This document shows, piece by piece, positions 54,901 through 64,000 of a DNA stretch of 64,000 bases (position 1 is the stretch's first letter; every line of letters begins with the position of its first letter). The notes under the pieces are model-generated. The model was given only the letters and a program-made list of their open reading frames with translations, was not told the DNA's origin and made no database searches. The stretch is taken from contig OX377206.1 in assembly GCA_947396885.1 (NCBI GenBank), forward strand, positions 11,214,778 to 11,278,777. The letters are read 5' to 3'. Source of the DNA: Heligmosomoides polygyrus polygyrus (taxonomy: Eukaryota > Nematoda > Chromadorea > Rhabditida > Heligmosomidae). Made by a program: the position numbers and the translations under genes.

Positions 54901-56364
54901 CGTATCGGTACGATGCAATGCGTTTCATGTGACCCCTTTAAATCCATGGCAAGGGCTCCCGCACAAGCTACTGGCTAAGTCTTTTTCATTATTATTTTTT
55001 CTTTATTCGATGTTTTCCGACCCTGGTTTTCCATTTCTGATCCACATAGAGTGTAACAGAGCGCATCCTTGGTGGATCGGTCAAAATTACTGCACCCCCT
55101 ATTCTCGTATTGCGCCGGTGTTTAAACTCCTAACAAGAAGCGATCTGAATCCGTCTTCTACCCCCTTTTTTCATTCAAGATAGGCTCAGCCGGGCGCAGG
55201 TTCCATGCTGGAGATGTTTGCACTTAATCTGTCTCCTTGGGCGTTTATATGCGGGCGAGTACCACTACTGCGCATATAGCCATGGGGATATTCGGCGTCT
55301 AATGAGACTTTGGCGACTTTTGCGCTGTCGAATGACTGGCAAATAGACGAGGCGGAATTGAGGTGAAAGCGAATGAGTTTCGGCGAACTCACACGTCATT
55401 CGTGTGCGAGTAGTGCGTGGGTCGAATCGGTGAGCCAAATAAGACGATGAGAATGCAATGACAACCCACTGAGCCGTACGACGAAGGGATAAAGCCAGAG
55501 GAAACGGCTCCGAGAAAAGCAACGACACAGAGCAAACTCTGACCTCCATTAGCGTTCGCTCGAATGCCGCTGATCATCATGTCCTCCTGTTCCGAGTAGT
55601 TGATCGACGACTTCATGTAGCATCTAAAATCGCTCTTTCGATGATATTCTCTGATCAGCGGCGCTCTAGGTTTGCTTGTCTGTGTCTCTGAACACGTGCG
55701 TGCGTGTACTGACCCTTGTCAAGGTTATTAGGCGTCAAGTGTTTTTCAACGCAATTTTCCGTCGACCAAAACATCCGGCGAGTGACTTCTTGTGAAAATT
55801 GCATATGGGCGTTAAAAAAAAAATCGAGAAAAATTCGAAGAGAATATGCAAAAGGAACCTCTTCAGAGCTTTCGAATAGGTGTAGCCGGCACAACACGGT
55901 TGACTAGCACACTGTATACAGCACTGGGTGATATCACTGGCGTCGAACTCATCATAGGTACCGCCTTTCAGGTTAATATTCGGCAGGTAGAAGCACGTCG
56001 ATGCTGAATCACATTCACATAGCCCGTCATTCATCATTATCGCCAACAACAACAACAACAGCAAAAATCACAAACTACTAGTTACTAAAAATAGCGCGTC
56101 TAAATTTGGTACAGCCGCAACGTAAACCGGTAAAAAAACAAGGACACTTAATAGAATCACATCAACAGTAATGTGAGACGCGGGTTTTTTCATAAAATTA
56201 CAATTTGCTACCTTCGACAGGGCTATTTTTGGTCGGCGGTGAAGTATAATTAAATTAGACGATCGCCTACTGTCACACAAACAGGAAGCGAAAAACAGGA
56301 ACAACCACTTACAGATGGCCACGGAAGCCGGCAGTAAGGCGAGCAATAACAGCAAGACGACCAT
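48914..56364 (-). CDS. Secreted Apple/PAN-like cysteine-rich protein, five exons, 151 residues
   Basis: Exons (minus strand) are 56364-56313, 56003-55859, 55623-55544, 49421-49320 and 48990-48914. Phases are 1, 2, 1 and 1, and exon lengths (52, 145, 80, 102, 77) sum to 456 nt, exactly 151 codons plus TAG. Residues 1-17 ([17 protein letters not shown]) are a signal peptide. Residues 21-85 carry [28 protein letters not shown] and CYMKSS...MMISG, the cysteine and hydrophobic spacing of PAN/Apple modules. Residues 103-141 ([14 protein letters not shown]...FCVDLF) resemble a second, shorter module. PAN modules generally bind protein or carbohydrate; no catalytic role is expected. Donors are GTAAGT, GTTCCT, GTCAGA and GTAACG; acceptors ATTCAG, TTTTAG, TTATAG and TTAAAG. 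Two donors are weak. Exon 3 could instead read on to a stop at 55389, giving a hydrophobic tail. Intron 3 (6.1 kb) is full of transposons. Confidence 0.65.
49584..49913. mobile_element. 330-bp CpG-rich palindromic MITE
   Basis: AGGCCCATGCACACTTCTGC and its exact reverse at the right end are flanked by TAA (49581-49583 and 49914-49916). A second terminus-like copy (CATGCACACTCTTGCGGC, about 49687) suggests one element inserted in another. Confidence 0.8.
49930..50660. mobile_element. TIR element, diverged copy of 23061-23547
   Basis: ACGTCAAACTGGACACTC, GAAACTCTTCCAAATCGAAA, GATGGTCAGAATAA and ATTATCGCGCCATGCTCTCGAAA correspond in order to blocks of the element at 23061. Confidence 0.5.
51212..51346. 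mobile_element. Palindromic MITE, type A
   Basis: GCCCTAGTTTATACTTACGC, CCGCCACGCGGCGTGGCACC and GATATCGATTTTTCGCGCC, with a slightly eroded right arm. Confidence 0.8.
51734..52026 (+). mobile_element. SINE, full length, 13-bp TSD
   Basis: TTATTACTAAGAT (51721-51733) and TTATTACTATGAT (52027-52039) flank the copy with one mismatch. It lies in intron 3 of the PAN gene, antisense to it. Confidence 0.93.
52431..52545 (-). repeat. tRNA-like repeat, second family, copy 2
   Basis: On the minus strand the A box TGGTGTAGTGG (52521-52531) and B box GGTTCGAGTCC (52475-52485) match Pol III consensus perfectly, and the T-stem GCGGG/CCCGC is intact. Only five of seven acceptor pairs form and the anticodon stem is poor. 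A tRNA-derived SINE or tRNA pseudogene is more likely than a working tRNA. Confidence 0.65.
52721..52853. mobile_element. 133-bp palindromic MITE, type B, copy 3
   Basis: GGCCTTGGTTAGTGTGCACG through GCGCACTCTAAACAAGTCC, with TAA on both sides (52718-52720 and 52854-52856). Confidence 0.88.
52989..53485. mobile_element. TTCGAAT-motif element, copy 2
   Basis: AGGTACAGTTGTACTCTCAAAC to GAATAAGTCATTCTGGCAT follows copy 1 (13424) with TTCGAAT/ATTCGAA motifs throughout. About 100 bp in the middle (53165-53270) is unrelated or decayed. Confidence 0.55.
53716..53824. repeat. (AAAT)n-like microsatellite
   Basis: Interrupted AAAT/AAGT/GAAT units. Confidence 0.7.
54181..54695. mobile_element. Mutator-like MITE, copy 2
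   Basis: GGCTCCAGGACCTAACTCCA to GTTATGTTTGCCCCC aligns with 6724-7236 along its whole length. GGAAAAGAC (54172-54180) and GGAAAAAGAC (54696-54705) form a 9-10-bp TSD. Confidence 0.88.
54745..54939. mobile_element. MITE of about 195 bp
   Basis: TCAGCACGGTAGCTTCGCGACAA and its counterpart TTGTCGCGAAGTTACCGTAT form an inner inverted repeat. The outer AAAGGG/CCCTTT ends are weaker. Confidence 0.55.
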
Positions 56365-56378
56365 TTTCGCCTGAAAGT
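56365..56378 (-). promoter_or_regulatory. Probable spliced-leader trans-splice acceptor
   Basis: Minus strand CGACTTTCAG followed by GCGAAA and the ATG. A TTTCAG acceptor 6 nt before the start with no upstream donor in view is the usual nematode spliced-leader addition site. Confidence 0.55.
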
Positions 56379-57395
56379 CGGAAATTGAGATCAGTGAAGG
56401 CTTTCCAGTCCAGAATGGATGTGTGGAGATTCTCGTGGAACAAGCGGAACGCATGTTGTGGCTTCATCGTTTGTCTTCTGTAGAGATGAAGTTAAAGGCT
56501 TGTTGGCATCGCGTAAAACTAGATCTGGATGTGGTGAAGCGAATGGCAAAGAGGCAGAGGAGGCGGGGCCGGGTACTGATCACTGCAATAGCTGGACGCG
56601 TTTCACGTCGTCATCGTCGTCGTCGTCATTCAAGTAGTCGTCACCATCGTCGTCGTCGTCGAGATTGAAGAAGACCGTCACGACAACGGCGACGAAGACG
56701 ATGACGATGGCCACGACTTCGCAGTAGGCGAGCTGTGAGTATGCAGATGGTGTGGGTGGTCTACGGGAGAGGTGGCGACGGCTGCGCGAGGGGGGTGGAG
56801 GATGAGATGGGCGGTTCTTGTCGCCTTTCTGGCGCGACTGCACCAAAACGCATATTAGTAGATGCGCGCTACAGCTCTTCTATCGAGGGAAGAGACGTCC
56901 GATCAAGCAAACAGCGTCCGGAAGAGAAGAGGGCTTCGGCAGAAGAATGACAAACAGCTAAATTCCTTGTTAACGCCGCGTGTTGTGCACACAGGATAAC
57001 AGCTGGATACGGTAGCTGTGATGATGACAAGTCCACGCCGAAATTCTGTATAATCAACGTTCCGACAAAATACCTGAAGGATTTGGGCGCAAAGTGCCCC
57101 TTCCCCCCCCCCCCCCGTGGAGAAATCGGAACAGGGTGGCCCATAAAAACAAAAACGACAAAAAAACGACAAAAACTATGACATGACAAAAACTGTCAGC
57201 TTATGACAAAAACTGTCAGCCTTGTTAATAGGCGTCTGTGAAGGGTCTTCAACCACATAACATGTCGTGTTATTCACAGGTGCTTTTTCCTAAAATAGAT
57301 CAATTTTCCCTGGTGTAGTCGATGTTTACACTGCTGTCATTCCGAAGCGCTAACTAATATCAATCCGGAAAGCTTGTTTGGAAAAATTCTTTAAA
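56379..57395. other. CpG-rich region upstream of the PAN gene
   Basis: CGTCGT trinucleotide runs (56605-56670) and GC-rich sequence could include the promoter. A minus frame (56580-56846) has a hydrophobic stretch followed by Asp runs but is low-complexity. A 15-nt poly-C run lies at about 57104 and a 20-bp near-tandem TTATGACAAAAACTGTCAGC at 57180-57222. Confidence 0.4.
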
Positions 57396-57399
57396 AAAA

Positions 57400-58835
57400 G
57401 GTTGTGCAGCCCCTTGAAGATCATAATGTCATTTCAATCCACCATAATGGGTTTCAGAAGGGCAGATAAACGACAAATGCTATGCTGCACTCACTAGATG
57501 ATTGGACAACGTACATGGACGAAGGTACAAATGCCGATATAATTTATCTTGATTTTTCCAATGGCTTCGACAAAGTATTTCACTCCAAACTTCTTTGGAA
57601 GTTCTCAATTGTTGGCATTCATCCCCGTATCGCTTCTATCCAATCGCACATTTATGGTGCGCATCAATTCTGTTTTTTCTAAACCTGGAAGTGTCACGAG
57701 TGGGGTTCCTCAGGGTGGTGTTTTATCCCCAATTCTATTCAACATATACACTTACAAGCTTCCCACCTCCTTCTGGAAGCCGATGTCAGATGTGTTGCTT
57801 TTGCAGATGACATAAAGTTCTACAGACAGTTAACCACTGCGGCCGACCGTGTTAAACAGCAGAATGCTGTCGATCTTGTCACTGAATGGTCACACAATTG
57901 GGATCTTCCCCTCTTTCCCGAAAAGACTAGAGTGCTCTACCTTGGTACTAATAATCCCTTGTACACATACAGCGTTGGTCGTACACCGATTGGGAGCGTT
58001 GAGCAGATAAAAAATTTAGGATTTTTGGCTACGAAGGACATCAGCTTCGACAGTCATTGTGAACAGGTTGCAGCAAAATCACAAGCAGTTATGCACAAAA
58101 TTTTTCGTGCTTCAACTACAAAAAGCAGTGATGTGCTTCTTCAGGCCTACAAATCATACATCAGACCATTACTTGAATACGGAACGGCTATTTTCAACCC
58201 ATAGAAATGTAAAGTAATTCAAAAACTAGAAAGATTTCAGAACGGTTTCACCAGGAAACTTATGATCAGGGCAGTGTGTTTTCTCTATGACTGCATCCCA
58301 CCCGCCAACGAAAGGAATCTAAACTCTGGAGTCCGGTCCTTGGCTTGGAGAAGAAAAAAGTTTGACCTCCTTCTGTTATAATAATAACATAATTCATGCC
58401 TTCGCATAAATCAGTTTTGTACTATGAGGTCCTCTATAGCCAGAGGAGGTACATCGAAAATTGTCGTGTCTAGAGCTAAAAAAATTGCAGGGTGCACTTC
58501 ATTGTCAACAGGGCACTTCCATCCTACCTTATCTGAGCAGAAATGGAGCGATTTCAGTGAGTATAAATGCATTCAAGAAAGTAGTAAACAAAATTCTGGA
58601 ACCATGACGGCATTCTCGTTTTTCTGTTCTCCTTCACTCCACCTTCCTTCATGTTTCTTTTCACTTAGTTGTTTTGCGCTTTCTACTACGTCTTATCCTT
58701 TACTGTAATTGTTATCTTAGTTTCCGTTTTATGTTCGTGGAGTTGCACAGTCCGTAGTTTTGTGCTTATTCTATTCCTGAGTTGTTAGTTGTTCCACATG
58801 GTGTATCCATGTAATAAACAAAACAACAAAACAAA
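57400..58835 (+). mobile_element. CR1-like LINE, 5'-truncated
   Basis: Reverse-transcriptase coding region followed by a 3' region ending CCATGTAATAAACAAAACAAC, similar in form to the tailed LINE end at 40285. Confidence 0.75.
57415..58365 (+). pseudogene. LINE reverse transcriptase, frameshifted
   Basis: Motifs in order across three frames are TTNAMLHSLDDWTTY, IIYLDFSNGFDKV (RT motif A, Asp present), SGVPQGGVLSPILFNIYT, AFADDIKFYRQ (catalytic FADD box) and YIRPLLEYGTAIFNP, then LERFQNGFTRKL. This order is typical of CR1/Jockey-type LINEs. Frameshifts lie near 57600-57650 and 57770, and a stop at 58202. Confidence 0.88.
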
Positions 58836-58849
58836 CAAGCTCGCGTACT

Positions 58850-59516
58850 GCAGGCTTTACTGCGTCTCTCTCCAGCTTGTAGACCACCACTCTTCCTTGT
58901 ACAAAATCATACACCGTTTGTTCATGTTGCTCGTCTCTAATCTAATTTTTGCGAATATATCTCCTTAGCAGATTTCCTTCATAGGCTCTCGCTTGAGGTG
59001 CGTACTTAGTTTAAAGAGGTTCTTGAAAGGCAAAAACCCGTCCCTGTATGGCTATGTCGGTTGCGTAGCACAGTGAGGAGTATTCTTACTATCTATGTAA
59101 CGAAAAGTCAAGAACTAGTTGTTCCCTTCTTCCATTTCTAATTTCTAAATTTTTTACCGTTGAACCTCTTTCGTAGTGCAATCAATTTTTTGCTTCCTGG
59201 AAAGTTTACCAAGTCATATAAGAAGAGTCACAGTATAGAGCTGTAAGTCCTTTCGATATTTTTAGTGTAATTATAAAATAAATGTTAAAAGTTTCAGGTT
59301 ACGGGTTTCATGAGGTATTTTAGGATCAGCGTTATTTTCGTAATCATCAATACCTTCACTTTTCCAATTATTTGTGTCTTTATTCGTAGTCGTTCCTTTT
59401 TGGTGTTGTTGACATTATGTTGACGGTACTTTCCTTCATGCTCTGTTGATTTCCCTTCACTTTGGCTCATCCATGAGTCTATGAAATAAATAAATAAATA
59501 AATAAATAATTAAATA
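58850..59516 (+). mobile_element. Second LINE 3' end with (AAAT)n tail
   Basis: LRLSPACRPPLFLYKIIHRL resembles the C-terminal RR...DL-x-YKI block of CR1-like proteins. The region ends ATGAAATAAATAAATAAATA. Assignment is tentative. Confidence 0.45.
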
Positions 59517-59716
59517 ACAACTACTACATAGGACGTTCTTAGTATTATAATTCTTGCAATTACCACATTCGTACCTCTTCACACTAGAGAGTAATAGGCT
59601 CTATAATTTCGAACAAATTCCATCTTCACCTTGCCCACATAGGAGCACTCTCAAAAAATTCAGAAACTGCTAAATTTCTGAGGAGTGGTCGTTTAACATG
59701 CAGTATTATGAAGTTG

Positions 59717-60005
59717 CAAGACGCGTGTAGCGCAGTCGGAGGAGGCGCCTACTGTCGCCTGCACCCGATGCCAGTTTCCTGGTTCGGATTTTCCGCCCAT
59801 GCCAACCAAGCCTTCAATCCCTCCGGGGTCGATGAATTGCTACCAGACTTGTCTGGGAAGGATAAAGCGCTGACTTGTTCATCGGCTGGCCACCGGAAGT
59901 CATTGTATAGCCAAATACGCATTCAAATCGCCTCCACGACATCCCGTAGAAGTAGAATGCGTGGCGCATCCCAAAAGGGATTGAGTAACGCCGTCCTTTA
60001 TCCTC
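59717..60005 (+). mobile_element. SINE, full length, 13-bp TSD
   Basis: TATTATGAAGTTG (59704-59716) and TATTATAAAGTTG (60006-60018) flank it with one mismatch. The A box TAGCGCAGTCG is at 59728-59738 and the B-box-like GGTTCGGATT at 59781-59790. Confidence 0.95.
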
Positions 60006-60207
60006 TATTATAAAGTTGTGCGGTGCCCTCTAGGCTGTTTCCAAGTGGACATTAGATGAGTGGATCCAAACTACGACTGAAGAACACAATTAGTATACCA
60101 CCACATTCCATGCAGCAATGTGATAGAAAAAATTGTTCTTCAAAATTAATACTCCTAAAATGAGTGTTCCTTGTGCATAACTTAACATTATTCAATGGGT
60201 ATTTTTT

Positions 60208-60352
60208 GAGCGCTCGTGTAGGGCAGTCGGAGGAGGTGCCGAACAAAATGCGCATTTTGGTATAGCAGCAGCTCTAACAACGAAAGGAAAAAGCCTCCAC
60301 GGCATTCCGCAGAAGTAGAATGCATGCCGCATCTCAAAAGAAATTTATTATT
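60208..60352 (+). mobile_element. SINE with replaced middle
   Basis: The head CGTGTAGGGCAGTCGGAGGAGG and the tail-side CCTCCACGGCATTCCGCAGAAG are separated by about 50 bp unrelated to the SINE but similar to 61105-61172. Confidence 0.6.
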
Positions 60353-60592
60353 GCAGTTATTTATTTATTTTTAATTTTGAAATAAAATGCATAAACAGCT
60401 CTAGATAACGACAAGTAGCGCGAAACTTAGCCATGGGAAGAAAAGAGTAGAAAGAAAAAATGTGGATGAATCAGGACTCACAAGCTTGGTGATCAACCAC
60501 CACTTCCTTCGGTGACAAAATTTCTTACAGCTGAGCTGTTAAGGAATGAAACAAAAACAATGGTGTGCTTAGGACAGCCTCTGTGGAACATG

Positions 60593-60940
60593 GGGCCGGA
60601 TTCATCAACGCGCATACCCATGGGTATGCTGGGTATAGGGGGCAGACATACCTACGATGTGACATACCTGCGAATCATGATAAACCTTACTTGCAAAATC
60701 GTGGGTATATCCGTGGGTAGAGAAAACCCTCCGATCGTCATGGGTACATCCGTATACAGGCGACTTGTTCGCGCCCCATTGACAAAACGGCGCTCCAGTG
60801 AGATCAGCTGTTCTCCCGAGAGGACTAGTTGTACCTTACGCTTGATTCCTTTCATGAACACGAATCGTACCACTGCTGGTAGTGAGTACGATTCCCTCAC
60901 GGCATCTCTACCTACATCCATTGCTTGATTAATCCGGGCC
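60593..60940. mobile_element. MITE, GGCCCGGATTCATCAA family, copy 2
   Basis: GGGCCGGATTCATCAACGCG and TTGATTAATCCGGGCC ends, 348 bp, reverse orientation relative to 1914-2249 and similar along its length. Flanks ATG and CTG. Confidence 0.82.
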
Positions 60941-60944
60941 CTGA

Positions 60945-61710
60945 TGGTACTCAAAGATTGGTAACGGCTCATCTTCAATAATTTTCTGCTCATTTAGTCC
61001 TCCACACTCCAGGTTTTCATGTGATAAGTGAGAGAATTAGTAAATATCTTCGACCAATAAACACAGCAATGTAGAGACAGTTTTTCAGCAAAAAATACCT
61101 CGCTTCTAAGAAACAAAATGCTCATTTTGGTAAAGCATTTTGGTAGGGTAAAGGTAACAACGAAAGAAAAAGGACTTGTCAGCGATTTCCCTTCATCTGT
61201 CTCAACTTCGTAAGAGCGGAAAAATAAAAGGATATGAAATTTCTCCACCCATATTATTTGTATCTTTACTTATTTATCATTTTAACAAAGAAATCTTGTT
61301 TTACGTAGCTTAGAAATAGGATATGAAATCACCTTTGAAACAAACTATTATAGAAATAAAAATCTGTTAGAATTGCCGCGACGCGGCGCACAAATTTACA
61401 TCTACGTCCTGAAAACTCTCGTTGAGCTAGGAGTCAGCTTTCACGGACTATATTATTATTTGATCTTTATAAGGCTAAAAAGTTCAGATTCAAAGAGCTA
61501 CGTTTACTGCCGTTAAATGATTAGGGCACTTCGTTGCTTCGAAGGACTGCACCAGAAAATAGGAAACTATTGAAAGAACGTCCAGGAAATTTTAAATGTA
61601 AATTTAAAAAAACGCGAACAGCGGTGCCATGTCGGAGTTTGAAAGGGAATGCTATCAAATAATTATAAGGATATGCACCACAACTTTTCCATTTCGTAAT
61701 AAATAGTGCT
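60945..61710. other. No gene seen
   Basis: AT-rich unique DNA apart from the 61105-61172 block shared with the SINE at 60208. Confidence 0.35.
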
Positions 61711-61724
61711 GATACCTGCCTTAC

Positions 61725-62025
61725 GGGCGCGTGTAGCGCAGTCGGAGGAGGCGCCGACGGTCGCGTGCACCCGATACCAGGTTCCTGGTTCGTTCCTGGT
61801 TCCGCCTAGGCCAACCAAGCCTTCCATCCTTCCGGGTTGGTGAATTGGTACCAGACGTGTCTGGGAAGTGTAATGCGCTGACTTGTTCATCGGCTGGCCA
61901 CCGCAAGTCATTGTATGGCCAAATACGCATTCTTGTCGCCTCCACGACATCCCGTAGAAGTAGAATGCGCTGGCGCATCCCAAAAGGGATTGAGTAATGC
62001 CTCCTTTATCCTTATCCTTATCCTT
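61725..62025 (+). mobile_element. SINE, full length, 11-bp TSD
   Basis: ACCTGCCTTAC is duplicated at 61714-61724 and 62026-62036. GGTTCCTGGTTCGTTCCTGG shows a small duplication over the B box. Tail (TTATCC)n. Confidence 0.95.
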
Positions 62026-62039
62026 ACCTGCCTTACAGC

Positions 62040-62780
62040 TTCGAAAGTCAGTTAAAGCTCAAGATATCAAGACAAGAAACTAGTCAGAAGGAACAATGTA
62101 CTTCGGGAGCGGCAGACGGTAGCGTGCTACCGTGACGTTTTATTTGATGAAGTTCTACATATCCCCTAAGGAACGTGCAGCCAAAAAACGATGGTGAATA
62201 TTCAAAAGCATTTGTTGGATGTTTAGAGCAGAAAAATAAACGTGGAAATGTCTTTTTTGTGTACGAAGGATAAAAAATTATGCAATAATGCACATCACCA
62301 TATGCTTTTAGCTAAAAGGAATAAAAGGCAGCTAAAAGCTGAGAAGCATCAAGGAATAAGAAAAACATTATTTTTTGTCAAAGTGGTCGTCTTTCAAATG
62401 TATGATAATTTTTATGACAAAGGTGACATTGAAATAATCCACTTGACTTCAGTGCAGTAAACTGTTCGCGCCCTACTGTAGCCCTGACCTAAAGCGAAAT
62501 TATCATCCTGAATAGCCGAGTTGTAGAATAGGCCGTACTCTGAAGAACGATGGAGTGTTAAAAAGCAGGATTTCAAGTAGACGGAACGAAACCGTTCTGG
62601 AGTGCGCGCGCCACAGCTGGCTGCATCGTATCCCATCAAAAAGCCACTGCTTAAAGCTGAAGGGAACTTCTGGATAGATAACTAACAGTACATGGTCATG
62701 AAATGGTATTGGAGAACGGTGAGTGAGAAAATTGCATTCGTTTTCTTTAAGCTTCAAATGGCTGTTGCTGAGGTTTTAGC
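62040..62780. other. No gene seen
   Basis: AT-rich sequence with short frames lacking domains. Confidence 0.35.
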
Positions 62781-62786
62781 CTATTA

Positions 62787-64000
62787 CAGTGTGGTCCACA
62801 TGAAGTGTTACGCGGAAAATTATATACAACTTTGCACAAACCAACTAAAATAAGAAAAGTATAGGATCTTTGGAAAGACAAGAAAATTTTGCATAAAATA
62901 TCATACACCACATTCAAAATGTGCTCCTTTTGGCTTCAATGCAGGCGTCCAATCTCTTTCGGAAATTCTTGAGGATGCGCGTGATCATTTCCGGTGAAAC
63001 TTCGTCCCATGCCTTCTCCAGAGCTCTTTTCAACGAATCCAGTGAACTGTGTCTGAAAGAGCAGCCTTTTTGCTCCAAGACTGACCAGATGGCGAAATGC
63101 ATAGGGTTGAGATCGAGCGAGTTTGAAGGCCAAACATCCTTCGTCCACAAATCTGGAAGTTTGGTCTCACACCATTCCATGATCTTCTTGGCACCGTGAG
63201 CTGGTGCCCAAACTTGCTGGAAGGTCCAGCCCATGTCCTTTACTCTTTCTTTTGTCCAAGGTATTACCACTTTTTCCAAGATTTGCTTCTCGTAGATTTC
63301 GGCTTTGATCTTAACCTCTTTTTGAATAAAAACAAGCTTGGTCTTGCCCTGGCCCCACATTTTAGTCCAGACGATAAAGTACTGTGGAAAATAAGCTCAT
63401 CCGACGTTGATTGCTCTTGCAAATCCTTTTGATAGCAGTTTCCGTTGATTCTGCGCGTTTTGGAGTTGTTCGACGGTAAATATCTTCTCGTCTGTTAAGA
63501 GAACTCAGTCGCGCTTGTCACCGCGCGTAAGGGCCTTCATCTTTCTGCATTTCTCCAATTTTGAAGCCTTCAATTTTTCCGTGGAGTGCTGTCCTTTGGC
63601 AGATTTGTAGTAATACAATCACAGATCATCACTCGTCAGTCGTTGCATAGTTGAACGAATTACGATGTGCTCCTTAGCAGGTTTCCTATTGTTTCGGTGT
63701 AACATGTCTTTGACGGACTTTCGAAGGGCAGAAGTCCTTGCAGTTCGTCGTGATCTTCCTCTCGGACGATTTTAGATCCCTCCAGTCTCTTCGAAACGTT
63801 GGTTGACGCGCTGTACATGAATCCGATGCAGATTAAGCATCTTTGAAGTCGTGGAAACGGACGACCCGCGGTTGAATGTATCGACTACTGCTGAACGATC
63901 CCTATGCGAAACCATGTTTACCTAGCAAAGGAGCATAAGATTGACCATAGGTGGACTAAAAGATACGAAGAAAACGGATAACAACACAGCAAACCAAAGA
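62787..64000 (-). mobile_element. Tc1/mariner (DD37D-type) element, right end beyond window
   Basis: The left terminus CAGTGTGGTCCACATGAAGT follows a TA (62785-62786). The transposase reads toward it. The other terminus is not visible before the window ends. Confidence 0.75.
62914..63915 (-). pseudogene. maT-like transposase, about 333 codons with stops
   Basis: It starts MVSHRDRSAVVDTFNRGSS with a helix-turn-helix (SKMLNLHRIHVQRVN), an RPRGRSRRTARTS linker and TDEKIFTVEQ (first Asp present). After two in-frame stops a 148-codon open frame follows, where FQQVWAPAHGAKK has Val in place of the second catalytic Asp and NSLDLNPMHFAIW has His in place of the third. The length and C-terminus (RKRLDACIEAK) are normal. 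Confidence 0.82.

Larger units (their letters stand above)
49422..55543 (-). other. Transposon-filled intron 3 of the PAN gene
   Basis: Contains a 330-bp MITE, a diverged TIR element, type A and B MITEs, a full SINE, a tRNA-like repeat, a TTCGAAT element and a Mutator-like MITE. The non-repeat remainder shows no exon I can support. Confidence 0.6.

Noticed and set aside
55186..55392. 68-codon minus frame between PAN exons 3 and 4
   Set aside because: No cysteines or domain, and inserting it is unnecessary because exons 3 and 4 already join in phase.
56580..56846. Membrane-like frame with poly-Asp
   Set aside because: The acidic run is a GAC/GAT triplet repeat and the hydrophobic stretch is also simple-sequence derived. 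No start or splice context.
60512..60928. 138-codon plus frame similar to a frame at 1992-2222
   Set aside because: The similarity exists because both are copies of one MITE. There is no domain and the frame is broken in other copies.

Overview
This window looks like gene-poor, repeat-dense DNA from a nematode, most likely a strongylid (hookworm-like) clade V species. That placement is inference. It rests on a 66-bp intron with a TTCAG acceptor, a probable spliced-leader acceptor 6 nt before a start codon, Tc1/mariner relics of several lineages, CR1-like and RTE-like LINE tails, and (AAAT)n-tailed repeats. Nothing prokaryotic (operons, Shine-Dalgarno sites, CRISPR) is visible.

Two host genes are supported, both on the minus strand. 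At the left edge (about 169-3394, possibly to 4539) are exons of a multi-exon gene with a canonical immunoglobulin domain followed by an EGF-like cysteine module. It probably continues off the left edge. At 48914-56364 I reconstruct a complete five-exon gene for a 151-residue secreted protein with an Apple/PAN-like cysteine framework. All four intron phases agree, the summed exons are an exact multiple of three, and a TTTCAG acceptor sits just before the ATG. Its third intron (6.1 kb) is packed with transposons, and its only nearby AATAAA lies in the tail of a SINE.

The rest is mostly mobile DNA. (1) A tRNA-derived SINE of about 290-300 bp has roughly 35 copies or fragments in both orientations. 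It has a Pol III A box, a near-consensus B box, a (GGATAAA)n tail and, in nine copies, visible target-site duplications (TSDs) of 7-14 bp. (2) There are many small palindromic non-autonomous DNA elements. One lineage is about 124-134 bp, CpG-rich, with a TAA-type TSD. A second has termini like GGCCCGGATTCATCAA and CTG/CAG TSDs. A 513-bp Mutator-like element has an 11-bp TSD, and a 1.5-kb hAT-like element has an 8-bp TSD. (3) Tc1/mariner elements lie at 23.7-25.0, 25.8-27.4, 32.5-34.2, 36.1-36.4, 38.3-41.0 and 62.8-64.0 kb, all broken. (4) LINE fragments lie at 9.6-9.9, 39.8-40.3 and 57.4-59.5 kb.

Layout: 0-4.5 kb Ig/EGF gene, SINEs, MITEs and a 182-bp tandem repeat; 4.5-23 kb SINE/MITE mosaic with a hAT-like element and an RTE tail; 23-30.1 kb DD37D transposons and a 2.65-kb-plus palindrome interrupted by a 200-N gap; 30-33 kb tandem duplication and mariner; 33-41 kb mariner relics with a nested mariner/mariner/LINE stack; 41-48.9 kb SINEs, a G-rich minisatellite and AT-rich unique DNA; 48.9-56.4 kb PAN gene; 57.4-59.5 kb LINEs; 59.7-64 kb SINEs, a MITE and a Tc1-like element. 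Nested insertions with intact TSDs let the order of several insertions be read directly.
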